A stretch of 64,000 nt of DNA from Rhytidiadelphus loreus (Eukaryota; Streptophyta; Bryopsida; Hypnales; Hylocomiaceae): NCBI GenBank assembly GCA_947034895.1, contig OX344761.1:80803839-80867838 (forward strand), written 5' to 3'. This document shows positions 14,081 to 26,100 of this stretch, in pieces. The position numbers and the translations under genes were made by a program. The first letter of the stretch is position 1. Each line of letters begins with the position of its first letter. The notes beneath the pieces were generated by a model. It saw nothing but the letters and a program-made list of their open reading frames with translations. It did no database searches and was not told where the DNA came from.

Positions 14081-15912
14081 GCTTGGACTGTGCCTCTTCA
14101 GGCAGGAAGTGTTCTTGTATTTGGTGGAGTGTCTGCAGCAATCTAGATGAAACTAGAGATTGGTAAATGAATCCAGAGTTTTGTTTAACCAATTTTGTAG
14201 TTGCCAGTACTTGGACTCAGGCGAATTGACACATCTGTTCTGGGTTTCATATCTGGTCTCCACTGGAAATATTATTTTAATTGTTGATCAGAAGCCTTCA
14301 CGACTCCTGTGATATGGTGCGATTTTGTTTGTAACATTGTGTTTAGAATTCTTGATACAAAAATGATGGTAAGTTTTTGATAAACTTTTGCATGTCTTTT
14401 CCGTCCGTGGCTCTCTTCGATTTGTGTCAGTTGGAGCTCTAGGAATTAATAATTTTATAAACCTGTGGTAGTTTGGTATCTGTTGTAACTGTGTAGATGC
14501 TACATTTGTGCTCTGAGACCTCCGTATCGTCACACTTATTAATATCACTTTCCTGCATACCGGTGTGAACTCTGAACTCGTGTGATTGGATCTTGGGCTT
14601 ATGTCGTAAAAAGAGGACTCAGCATTTGGTACAAATGGGAGATGTAGTATTGTCCTCTTTCTTTCAGAACATCAGAGTTTACCCTTTAAGTCCCATAGCT
14701 ATTTTGGTCAGAGCAAGAATACAGTTTACCTTTTTAAGTCCCATAGTTGTTTTAGATGTGGGATTAGTGAGAGAGGAGCTGAAGTGAAAAAAGGAATTGT
14801 GCCAAATTGGAGAATGAGTGATAGATAATGGGTGTGCAAAAAATTAGGATGATCTACTATTGGTATTGTGAGAATTTAGAGTTTCTTAACAATGTATACA
14901 ATGTCATTGACAAACACATGCTTGTGGCACTAGCAACCTCATAAATGATTCACTTTAGGGACCTTTGGATTTGGTAGATGTTGCTTTCATGATTTGTATA
15001 GAGCAATCAACAATGAAAAATTCACCTTAATCTGAAAAACACTAGAGATTGGTGTACACAAAATCTTCTACTGAAAAAATAACACAAGTTCATTTGTGCT
15101 TCCTTTGTGACTGATTGACACTCACATAGGGGTAGTTGATGCCTCCCAACATCTAGAACAAAAGATGGGAAAAGACTAGGAAAAAACACATGTATTGTTG
15201 ACCATTAAACATGAAAGTAGTGAAAACATTGCTATAGACAATGTTATATGCCATGTTAGTTATGGCAACCTTCTTTTCCAAAAAGTGCCTATCCTCTTGT
15301 GCCATCTTTTTGTGTGCTTTCTCCCCCAAACACCACCAATGTCGTTCAAAGACATAGAAGTGATACATCTTTTGTTGACTTCTTTCTATTTACATATTTC
15401 TATGTATTATATGGAAATTGGCCAATATAAATATACCAATATTGTGGCTCCTTGGGACTTAAAGATTAATTGTAAAGTCATGTACACACACCATTTATGT
15501 GGTGCCTCTTTCAATACTTACTCTAAAAAACATTTGAATTTTTACAATACTTGCATGTTTGAGGGAATGACAACAAAACATAGATTGAATTTTTTTTGAA
15601 GTGTCAACAAGGCATGTTGCATGCAGTCTAATAATAATCCAATAATAATAGAAAAAATGACTGAAATTTCTCCTCAAGCAATTGGAGTATTGATTTTCAA
15701 TGATGCGCAACTTTACATGAACCCTTGAGGTTACTTCATCTAAATGTTACTTGCTTCTAAATAGATTACAATGAATTTATGCTAATAATCTATTCATGCC
15801 GGTAGTTTCTAGGAATTGCATATTAGGATAATTTTGGAATCCCATTTGACTCCCAACAAAAACTTAGACAATTTAAGAACACAAAGGGAGGCCCTTCGAT
15901 CAATAGTACTAT
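14081..15912. other. RPS24 3' region and intergenic DNA
   Basis: The first few hundred bases probably hold the RPS24 3' UTR. A short direct repeat of the phrase around TTTAAGTCCCATAG occurs near 14685 and 14733. Open frames such as 15195-15599 have no recognisable domain. Nothing else is supportable. Confidence 0.5.
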
Positions 15913-16300
15913 CGTGATAGGAATATCTTCACGTTTCAATGGCCTACGATACACATGGGCAAATTGGGCAAATCATTGTAACAAGAATATATTCCTGTTT
16001 CAGTGACTCATAGTAGATAGGCAAATCACCGCTATAAGAAGAGTCCATACCTATTTCAGCGGCTCACAATACAAGGACAAATCTCTACAACAAGAGTTTG
16101 CACCTATTTTAGTGCCTCACAATACAAGGGTGGGCAAATCTCTATAATAAGAGTCCGTACCTAATTCAGTGCCTCACAATACACATGCAAACTCACTATA
16201 ACAAGAGTATAATCGTGTTTCAATGGCCCACAATGCATGGGCATATCACTAGAATAAGAATATATATTCCTCTTTCAGTGGCCCACAATGCATGGCCAAG
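15913..16300. repeat. Degenerate minisatellite, ~7 units of 53-60 bp
   Basis: Successive units share the phrases ATAACAAGAGT, a T/C-rich TTTCAGTG, GCTCACAATACA and GGGCAAATC. I can separate seven units, diverged from one another by substitutions and small indels. There are no unique spacers between invariant repeats, so this is not a CRISPR-like structure. Confidence 0.85.
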
Positions 16301-16586
16301 CTTGCATTAAATGTACTACCATACATCTAAAAAGGAAAGGCAACGGTTCTTGCCTGCCTTGAAGTTCAAGAATATTATGCTTCCAAACGTGACAAAAGTG
16401 TGTTTTTGCTTTTTCTATTCAGATATTCAGATGCTCTTTGTTCTCGGCCTGCAAGTTAACACCAAATTCACTTCCAAATTCTGAAGTTCTGAAGTTGTTG
16501 ACTTCTCAATCATGGCCCTGAATTTTTTTTTGAAGATCCTCCTCTCATGACACTCACAGATTGACTCTGTCAAAACCTGCATTTGT

Positions 16587-16588
16587 CT

Positions 16589-16640
<52 letters not shown>

Positions 16641-16650
16641 TTCATTTATA
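16587..16650. repeat. (TTTA)n microsatellite
   Basis: About fifteen consecutive TATT/TTTA tetranucleotides with one interruption near the right end (TTCATTTA). Confidence 0.95.
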
Positions 16651-16770
16651 AACCCAGAGCATTTGTCTATTCCACTTGCAAGTTGCAACCACAAACACTC
16701 ATGCACTGTCCGAAATCCATGATCTCAGGATTTAGAAAGACGGACAAATCTTCACTCTTGGAAAATACTA

Positions 16771-16856
16771 CTCACTCTGTCTCAAAATAAATCTGCAATC
16801 TGTACTCCCACCACAGTTTCCCATGAGAAACCACGGATTTATTTTGATAGAGGGAG
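16771..16856. mobile_element. Miniature Stowaway-like (Tc1/mariner) MITE
   Basis: The left end CTCACTCTGTCTCAAAATAA and the right end, whose reverse complement starts CTCCCTCTATCAAAATAAAT, match the well-known plant Stowaway terminal pattern CTCCCTCYGT. Both ends are flanked by TA (16769-16770 and 16857-16858), the Tc1/mariner target duplication. At 86 bp it is very short and has no coding capacity. Confidence 0.8.
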
Positions 16857-16968
16857 TATAGTTTTTGTTTGGTTTTCTTGCAAAATTTTGCTAGCTCTGA
16901 GAGATTCTGACCTCTCTGGCTTCTTCGTTCCTCCAAAAATTGGCATGTGCAATGAGGCCAAAATGGAG

Positions 16969-17047
16969 GACACTAGTCCAAAAAAAAGCAAGCACTAGGG
17001 AGTATCAAGACACTAGTCCAAAAAATAAAAGCACTAGGGAGTATCAA
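16969..17047. repeat. 40-bp tandem duplication
   Basis: Two adjacent copies begin GACACTAGTCC and end GCACTAGGGAGTATCAA, differing only in the internal A-rich tract. Confidence 0.85.
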
Positions 17048-18439
17048 GAAGCTGAAGCCAACCATAGCTCGACCAAACAAAAGAGAACTGGCATCGATTA
17101 GGTGGATTACGAATGTTTTTCAAGTGTATGACAAAGAGGATGAAGCACATCCAAGAATGTTGAAATAACCATTATTTCTTTCGTTTTCTTCAAGGGTCAC
17201 TGACTACCATAACATTGTTAACATTGTGCAATGTCCACAATTAGTTCATGTCGGGATGAGAAGAAAAGAAAAAACTGCAAATAGATGTCTTGATTCTTTC
17301 TCCTACCAAGCTTCCGTAGTCTCTAGCTCTTTGAGATCGAAGCTAAGGTGCAATTGAAGCAACTGAAGATGTGACGTGACGGTTAATTGAAAACATGGTG
17401 CAATTTTCATCTAACCCTGGAAGAATGTGGCCCCCCCATGACACCAAGCAAAATACTTCAATTATTGGACTAATTCTCCGTCAAATGCATTTCCCAGCCA
17501 AAACCAAGCAATCAAATCAGGTAATTATTTGCACAGAATTTCAAATTCGATTTGCCTGAGGGCACGAATTTCAAGCTCTCACACATGGAAAGCATTCCTG
17601 GTCGAGTAGGCTTTCGAGCTATGGTTTTGATCCACGACAAATTTCATGTTGTACGGGTTCAATATGCTCCACTCCCCCATTGATCCACGCAAATCTTCTT
17701 CGTCGTTGTGCTCCATCACAAAACCCCTACAAAGCCTCCCGGACCGGTTGAAGAATAAGTTAAGTGCCCTCCCGAAAAGATTGCTACTATTCACAAATAT
17801 GGCTAAATTTAGCAACTCTTTTACCAATTTTAAAAAAGTTGCCCACAGAATGTAAATCCAACAGTGCCTGTCAAACCTTGCATTTTTACCTCATTTCCCA
17901 CCGTTGGGCTAAAATTCTGAAAACCACAGTCGGTTCGGTTGCAACCACTGGTTGCTACTGATGATTCTCCTTGTTGCAGCTTTTTTGGGCGGGCACCATT
18001 GAACGCCACTGATCCAGGCATATGCTCGCTAATGCTCTCCAAGCCCTAGGTTTTTTCAATATATATTCGTGTCAAGCACCTGTCGACATTCGGTTCCGCC
18101 ACGCCGTCTTCCCGTACCTCTGACAAAATGTTACATGCCGGCTGCCCGGCCAGAACCCAATGGCCGAGGTTCTGATTTTAGAAGAGGTGCTTGCCAGATT
18201 TTGAGCTTCATCACGTATTATTTGACACCGTTGCAGGTTTTTCCATAGATAATTTCGGTCTTTCACCAGTCGTTAGGCTATATAGTTCGCTTCCGTCGAC
18301 GGACTCTTCTTGTAGAAGAACATCAGATTCTCGAGCGTGATTCTCGAGCAGATTCTTTAGGTGTCGACTCGATCTCTCATTTTTCTATGATTCCGTCTTC
18401 TTCAGTAGTCTTCGGTTCAGGGAGCTCCATTGTTGACGT
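17048..18439. other. Upstream region of the GH31 gene, no gene recognised
   Basis: Unique-looking sequence of mixed composition between the small repeats and the repetitive leader of the GH31 gene. Short overlapping frames exist on both strands at 17579-18266 but none has a domain or a supporting splice pattern. It is likely promoter-distal intergenic DNA. Confidence 0.5.
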
Positions 18440-19130
18440 AGTGGTGATCTACAGAGAATCTGTAACTATCCGTTTGGCATTTCGGAGTTGCTAGCTTGCC
18501 GCTCCCCTCTCCAAGACGACACAGAATTTCAAATTCTTTGTACGTTCCCGTCTTAGCTCTCGACGATTCGAAGTTTCCCCCCACCGATTCGACGTCGTCG
18601 TTACCGTCGTCTTTTGTTTTCGTCTGACAATTCGGTAGAGGTAGAGCAACAGGAGAAGACCGAGCTGTGATCTGCAGAGATGCTGTATCCTTGTGGCATT
18701 TTGGAGTCTCTCGCTCGCTCGCTCGCTCCCCCTCTCCAAGACGAGTTTCGAGTTTCAGTATAGAGTCGTTTTAGCTGTCGACTACAGTTGCTACTCCACC
18801 GATTCGACGTCGTCGTCTTTGCTCCCATGTGACATTTCAGTGAAGGTAGCACAACAGTAGACGACGTAGCAGTGATTTTCAAATTCGAGAACGTGTTATC
18901 CTGTGGCATTTCAGTGGAGGTAACGCAACAATAGACTGAACATCATAGCACTGATCGATCGATCACCAGCTAGAGATCGAAAGGTTTTAAACTTCCTGTG
19001 TGACGTTTCGGAGTCGCTCCCCTGCTCGCTCCCTCTCTCCAAGAAAAATTTCAAATTTATTTTATCTCTGTGTAGACTGCCAGTTTGTTATAATTGATTC
19101 CCCACCGATTCGTTTCGTACACATATTTCG
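18440..19130 (+). repeat. Degenerate ~220-bp tandem repeat in the GH31 leader/promoter
   Basis: Three successive units contain, in order: a phrase like GGCATTTCGGAGTC, a CT-rich tract ending CCCTCTCCAAGA, and CCACCGATTCG (about 18578, 18795 and 19101). The first two units also contain CGACGTCGTCG. Each set is followed or preceded by a variant of CATTTCAGTGAAGGTAGCACAACA. Units differ by many substitutions, so the repeat is old. It ends about 60 bp before the GH31 start codon and therefore lies in the promoter or 5' UTR. The CT-rich tracts could act as core promoter elements. Confidence 0.7.
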
Positions 19131-19191
19131 GGTAGCAGTGAAACCATTTTCATTAGTTCGACTCTCCTTAATTGTGTGAAGGTGGTGCGCC

Positions 19192-22100
19192 ATGGGTTGG
19201 GCCCCGCAATTACTCCGGCACTTGCTGCTGCTGCTGCAGCTTTGGCTGGTGGTGACGCTGTCGGTCGCTCATGTTGCGCACTGTGTCGGTGTCGGCGGCT
19301 ACCGAGTGAGCTCCATCCGTGAGCTTCGTGACGGCACGGGGATCGTCGCAAAACTCGACCTAATCGAAGAGCACACGTTGGAGCAGAATTACGGCCCAGA
19401 CATCCGTGAGCTTCAAGTGGTCGCCCGGTACGAAAACGACAACACGGTTCACGTTCACCTCACCGACTCCAACTCTTCTCGATGGGAGATCCCGCAGTCG
19501 ATCGTCCCTCGCCTCAATGTGAAATCTCTCGAAGCCCGCCCTCCATCCAACCCACCACGACCACCACCTGGAGACGATTGGCAAGAAATTTCGGTACCCT
19601 GGAGATCACGCCACCCCATGGAGCTCAAGTACAAAGTCAGCCCGTTTGGATTCTCCGTGACGAGAAGGTCGGACAAGGAGGTTTTATTTGATACACTCGG
19701 GGAGGACTTTAAGAGCTTGGTGTTCAAAGATCAGTACCTGGAGATTTCGTCACGTGTGCCGGAGAGTGCGTTCCTGTATGGGTTGGGGGAAGTGACCAGA
19801 CCTGATGGGTTACGGCTCCTGCCGAACAAGACGTTCACGCTCTGGGCGACGGATATTGGGAGCTGGTTCACGGACATCGGGCTCTACAGCAGCTACCCGT
19901 TTATTATGGACATGAGGGAGAGCGCGAAGGCGCATGGCGTGCTCCTGCTCAACAGCAATGGCATGGATATTAGGTATGGGATCTAGACTCTGAATTGATT
20001 GGGTATGAATCAGCAATTGAGAATTGGCATGGACATCAACGGAACTACACCTGATTGCAGTCTGAATAAGCAAATTTAGCATTGGCATGAACATTAGGGA
20101 AGGGAACTACACCTAATTGTTTCTGAATAAACAATTGAGTATTGGCATGGACATCAAGTAAGGTAAATACACTTAATTGCATCTGAATAAGCAATTGAGC
20201 ATTGGCATGGACATCAGGTAAGGGAACTACACCTAATTATGTCCGAATGAGCAATTGAGGGCTCATTGTTCCTATTGCCAAGTTGCCTGATTTTTTTTGG
20301 TTGGTTCTTGTTGGGAGTCAAAAGAGTACTCTAAATTCTCTTCTTATGCATTTTTTGGATTCCGTATGAATTTACTGCTGAGAACCACTGAAAATAGGTG
20401 TCCTCAAAAGTAACCCTAGGTTCTCATGAATAGAGGCAAGGCAATACATTTTAGCCAAGAATCTGTGGGGTCAGTTTCAGAAAAGTGCACTTACCTTACA
20501 CTGAAACTCTCTTGCACGAATTCAGCCAAATGGCTGTACATGAAAACAAATCTTCGCTAATTTCATCAGACCAGCTTTTGGGGGCGCAATGTGTAGGATT
20601 TGGAACAAACCATGTCGAAATGAGCGAAAGAAATGTAAGTTGCTACAAATTTATTGAAGAATCCATCTAGAACATTCAACCAGAAACGGCTATGAAGGCA
20701 GTAAGGATATTGAACACACAGCATCACTGACTCAGGTACGAGAAGAATTCCGTCACCTTCAAGGTCATCGGCGGTGTCCTCGACTTCTACATCTTCTCAG
20801 GGCCAACGCCTTTGGCAGTCATCGACCAGTTGACATCGCTCGTCGGGCGCCCTGCCGCTTATCCATACTGGTCTCTCGGCTTTCACCAAGCCCGATACGG
20901 TTACAAGAACGTGGAAGAGCTCCAGCACGTCACCCGAGAGTACAAGAACGCGAATCTCCCACTGGAGTCCATTTCTGCTGACATTGATCACATGCACGAC
21001 TTCATGGATTTCACGCTAAGCCCCGACACGTACCCGGAGTCGAAGCTGCGTCCCTACGTGGACGACCTCCATTCCCACCACCAGAAGTTCATCATGATCG
21101 TGGACCCCAACGTGAAGGTCGACGACACTTACAAGACGTACGTTCGCGGAGTCGAGTTGGACGTGTTTCTCCGCAATGGGAGTGACCCCGAGAGACGCTA
21201 CATCGCGCAAGTGTGGCCAGGGGCTAGCAATATCCCTGATTTTCTTCACCCGAACGCGCAGCAATGGTGGACGAGAGAGATTCGGGACTTTCATGATGTC
21301 ATCCCGTTTGATGGTCTCTGGCTCGATATGAATGAGCCGGCGAATTTCTGCTCCGGGCCTAACTGCTACTACGAGCCGAACGCGGTGTGTCCTGATGTTA
21401 TCTGGTATTGTTGTATGAAGTGTGACAACAACGTGTCACGGTTGAGTCGATGGGATAATCCGCCTTACGCCATCAACAGCTTCGGTGAGAAACGGCCTTT
21501 GTACATGAGAACAGTTTCCATGAATACGCTGCACCACGACGGGTCGAAGATTTACGACTCACATAACATCTATGGGACGAGTGAGGCTAGGGTGACGCAC
21601 AAGGCCTTGGAGGAAGTGACGGGCAAGCGGCCGTTTGTGTTGTCCCGTTCGTGTTTCTTCGGCGCGGGCTCTGCCGCAGCCCACTGGACAGGGGATAACG
21701 GCGCCTTGTGGGTGGAGCTGGAACACTCCATCGTCACCATTATGAGCTCTGGATTCTTCGGCATGCCGATGGTGGGAGCGGACATCTGCGGGTTCAACAT
21801 GAACACAACGGAGGAGCTTTGTCGACGCTGGATCCAATTGGGCGCGTTCTATCCATTCTCCCGCTCGCATTCTGACATTATAGCTACGAATCAAGAGCTT
21901 TTTCTGTGGGAGTCTGTAAGCAAAGCCGGGGCGAAGGTCTTACACTGGCGGTATCGGTTGTTGCCGTTCTGGTACACGCTCCACTATGGCGCCCACACCA
22001 CAGGCGCGCCGTATGTGAGACCGCTGTTCTTCGCGTTTCCAGAAGATAGGCAAACCTGGAATATCAACCACCAGTTCATGATCGGGGAGGCCATTCTCGT

Positions 22101-22758
22101 CTCGCCCGTGTTGAAGGAGAATACGACCTCCGTGCACGCGTACTTCCCTCGCGGCGTCTGGCACGACCTCTTTGGGGTGACGCAGCCCATTCAAGCTGGC
22201 TGGGAGACGCTTTCCACGCCCATGGACGCTGTCAATGTGCACATCCGCGGGGGAACCATTGTGCCCTTGCAAGAGTTTGCCATGACAACCACGGAAGCGC
22301 GTCACACGCCGTTCACGCTGCTGGTTGCCTTTGAGCGCGCATCTGAAACTCCAGTCACGTCTTCTGGCGACGCGGATCGTGAGGATGCGGTAGGGCACCT
22401 GTTCGTTGATGATGATAGTCACATCGAGATGAAGCTCGCGGCAGGGCGGGCGAGTTTCGTTAGATTCGAGGCCAAGCGGATTGGGAGCTTATATACTTTG
22501 AAGTCTTTCGTGAACGAGTCGGCGTATGCAATGAAAGCGGGCTTCGTTGTGGACTCTGTTAAAGTGCTGGGGATGACGGAAACGCCAAAAGTGGTGTATG
22601 TGAACGGGCGAATCGAGTCGGCCGTTACCATGAAGGTGAACTCTGGGAGTCCTGCGGTTGAGATTAGTGGGATTAACCATCCTCTCGGCAATGAGATGGC
22701 GATCGTCTGGTCCACGGCGTCGGACGTTCATGAAAATCTCATGCTTTCTGTTAGCTGA
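19192..22758 (+). CDS. GH31 family alpha-glucosidase / alpha-xylosidase, secreted
   Basis: Retaining glycoside hydrolase of family 31, expected to remove alpha-linked glucose or xylose (starch or xyloglucan oligosaccharides) in the secretory pathway or cell wall. Exons are 19192-19973 and 20736-22758, with a phase-2 GT-AG intron, giving 934 residues, normal for plant members. A hydrophobic signal peptide (about residues 6-30, LLRHLLLLLQLWLVV) is followed by the N-terminal beta domain. The (beta/alpha)8 domain has the catalytic motif WLDMNE with probable nucleophile Asp458 and the acid/base motif HWTGDN with Asp581. A C-terminal beta domain follows. The sequence does not let me choose between glucosidase and xylosidase. 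Ends tail-to-tail with a V-ATPase subunit d gene, 384 bp between stops. The intron and the leader both carry unusual repeats. Confidence 0.92.
19959..20268 (+). repeat. ~60-bp tandem repeat built from the GH31 exon 1 / intron 1 junction
   Basis: About five units share TTGGCATGGACATCAGGTAA, then ACTACACCTAATTG, then CTGAATAAGCAATTGAG. The first unit spans the real exon end (GGCATGGATATTAG followed by GTATGG at 19974). Downstream units therefore carry copies of the exon-end sequence and donor-like sites, most strikingly CATCAG followed by GTAAGG at 20218. Copies are diverged. Confidence 0.8.
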
Positions 22759-23142
22759 TTGATTAGCTCGTACTTCTCAACCGTGGATTACCAAAAGGAC
22801 AAGAAACGTATTATATCTGTTGTAATACTTTATTATAAGCAGACTGCAGAAGCGCATGGGACGGGTAGGGGTAGCTTACAGAAGGCGGCGAGGTAGCTTT
22901 GGACCCTGTCGTGTGTTAAGAGTGAGAATCGTGTGAGTACTTCAGTCGCACGCAAACATCCACTCTCCACCCCGACTATGGTGTCTAGTTCGGTAAATGT
23001 AGCAATTCACCCGCACAACTCGATATCTGAGTGGCCAATTTGGTTTTTTATTTCGTACTATTACAATTGCAAGAATAGGAAAATACATGATTCATACTAC
23101 CTTGTGAACTGTTCAATCTGTGCTACCACACCGTCTGCTCCC
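22759..23142. other. Convergent 3' UTRs of GH31 and VHA-d copy 1
   Basis: The interval holds both 3' ends. The right part (about 22975-23142) is the reverse complement of sequence downstream of the second VHA-d gene (34463-34620), so the inverted duplication boundary lies between about 22760 and 22975. Confidence 0.7.
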
Positions 23143-26100
23143 CTAAAATGTCATCACGATGCCGTCATGGATTCGTGACTTCTGGTTCTGAGCTACGCAT
23201 TCTGAGATCCACATCAAGTTTCGAGTCTCCTGCTCCCGTAGTCTCATGTATGCGAAGAACACCGCGTAGTGAAACTGCAACAAACAGTCCCGCCCATGTC
23301 AATAGTGAAATCCAGAAAACCACAAACAGATAATCATCACGAGCATCACTCACTACATACACAGTCTTCTCGAAAACAGAACTTGGTTCCTTATAATCAA
23401 AGGACAAAGCAACGAAGTACTTCTAGACTCATCCAGGACAAATATGACCAGCACCAAAGACGTCAAAGCTCAGGCAGTCTTGTGAAATTATCTGGACCGG
23501 GACAACTAGAGCATACCTGCTGTTCAAACGAGAGGGTCAACCTCTTCACCTCCTCTTCATAGAAAGCTTTGTCCAGCATCTGACTCTCTCCGAAGGCTAA
23601 CTTCGCGAATATTGCCTGGTATGGAGGGTACTTCTCCATAGCTCCTCGGACCTGTATCACGATCAATACAATGCGCCCGTGAGTTCACAGAACTGAAACA
23701 GCATCGGGAAACAACACTTTCTCATCTTTGAGATACCACAACTAAATTGACAGCTGAGGAGCAACAAAATGTAGTAAACGACACCCACCGAAAGTGTTAC
23801 TTCTCAGGGAGCGCCTTCTCATATATCTGGATATACTATTAACACAGTGATTGACACAAAAGACACTACGCGATTTGTGCATCCATTCATCACCGTTGCG
23901 AACAGCAACTCCACTCCACTCCTCTCTACTTAGTGTGGGTTGCAAAAGAATTAAAGAATATTCATCTATCAGTAAAGCACAGTAGTGTGAATAGTGTCGT
24001 CATGAAGCCATTAGATTCAAGAAAGTTGGACGCAAGTTAATTGGTGCAGTAAACAGATCTCTTACAAGAAAGTGGCCCACAATAGATAAACTTAAGACTG
24101 TACAATACAACCATAAAATAAATGCAATAAACCAGGCAGACAAAGTGAGTACCGCGTCAAAATCGTCACAAGCTGCCAGCTCTTCATGCCCGTATGGAAA
24201 CCTGCCAAGAATCATCCATCAAGATACGCTTCATATCCACCACTGCAATAAATGAATGCAACTGGATACCCTCCTCTCGATATCCTACATACGCCCAATG
24301 CCAGAAAAGGATATCAGAATTCAGATCAACTCACAAGATACCGAATTTCGAGTACAGCTTCCTTCGATCGTCACGAGTCAGTTCCGTTCCGATGCTGCAC
24401 ACATTCACACAATCTCACGGGTCAGCGCTCCACAGCACGGCATCTCGAGTCTCCAACTAGTATGACCACATCACCCAGTTGAGAAGTCTACAGTTGAGCC
24501 GCACATAAATTAATACGTCATCAGCAAGTCACAGTCACAGAAATACACTCAAATCAAATGCTTGCCTGTTGATAGTAATGTTCACAGCACGTCGATCCGC
24601 CTCAAACGACAGGAGATCACACATAATCGTGGACGTTGCACCTCCAAGTTTCTGCTCCACAACGACCACAACAAACCAAACCACGCTCCATTTTTCACAC
24701 TCAAGAACGGCATCGCAAACACACATACAAGCCGCACAAAAATGCCAAACCATAGCTACCATCCAACGCACATGACATTCAACTATCTTTCAAGAAGGAA
24801 GAAAAACTCCCACAAAAGCGAAATCTCTACACACTACCATCTACACAAATTCATTACAAACTCCGCATACCTGACAAAACCTGTAAAAGTCCTCCAGGTA
24901 TGCTTTGTAAAGAGTGTTCCGCATGATCTCTATGTTCATGTCATCCAGATCCTACACATGGTCACCGAACTTCTCAGAAATTGCAAAAAACCCTCCACTT
25001 CATAAAAACCGTAAACCAACTCACATCTTCCACCAGCATCCAGGGTCCTCAACACTCCATTCCACGATCCGTCCATCTCACATTCATAGCCAATGCAATA
25101 CCTAGCTGCTTTCCAGAAAACAAAATCACCACTTCAACCAAACTCAAATCCCAGAAACACAAAACCAATTCGCTTACTTCGGAAGTGATGCACTCCGAAA
25201 AATAAGGGGCCAACGGGGTGTCCACGAGCACCAGACGATACAACTCCCGCATGTTCTGGGCAACTGCAAGAGTGGCAATGCTGCAGCAAACCATCCAACC
25301 GATCAGATGGGCCCAAATACGGACCATACCTCTTTGCATCACACATCCCGCTTCAATACAAGTCAAAATAGTCAAACACAATACACAAATTTATCCTATG
25401 GGAGTTTCGGTTGCCATGAAATTTAAGACAACACATTCCCCTCCAAACACCACAAAGTATACCAACCGACGTGCACAATTGCACTGCTGCCACCAATTCT
25501 CCAAGAAAACCAGAAGAAAAAAGAACCCGGGAATAGAGCTACCCCATGCTCCAAAAACTGACACTTTGAAAACCGACACCTACTTCAAGAATATCAACGA
25601 CCACACAGGAACCCACAATAAACAACAAGGACCGCGCTCCAACAAATACCTGTCAAACAAACCCAGAGGATGGCACTTCTCCAGAAGCTCATGAACATCT
25701 CGCTCGTGCAACGTCCCCGTCACGATCAAAACCACATTGTCAATCATGTGACCGTACCTGCCACATCAATCCCGGTGAAAGTCGCATCAGTCCACAAATA
25801 CATTGCACCACTCCATAACTCAACCACCACCCCAGCTTCATAAACCAACGCTGGGACAATGTGGTATGGTTCTGCTGCAACTCCGGTAGATTCAAATTGG
25901 TCCTACTCGTTATCAATAAGATCACGGATTTTTTTCAACAAGAAATGGATCGAAGAATATGTTCTAGAACAAATGAAAATCTCAGTTTATATGAAGCCCG
26001 GTCTAAAATTCCAGAAAAATTAGCTTTTTCTGATCATATTGGTAATAATCGGTTGCTATGACGCTCATCAACGGTTTGCGAATAAGGACGATCCGGAGAC

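Noticed and set aside
15195..15599. 134-codon open frame as a possible gene
   Set aside because: No recognisable domain and overlapped by another frame on the opposite strand; likely chance.
15913..16300. Regularly spaced repeats that resemble a CRISPR array
   Set aside because: Units are head-to-tail and degenerate throughout, with no invariant repeats separated by unique spacers; plant nuclear context.
18491..18909. Overlapping minus-strand frames in the GH31 leader
   Set aside because: They arise from the CT-rich tandem repeats and have low-complexity translations.
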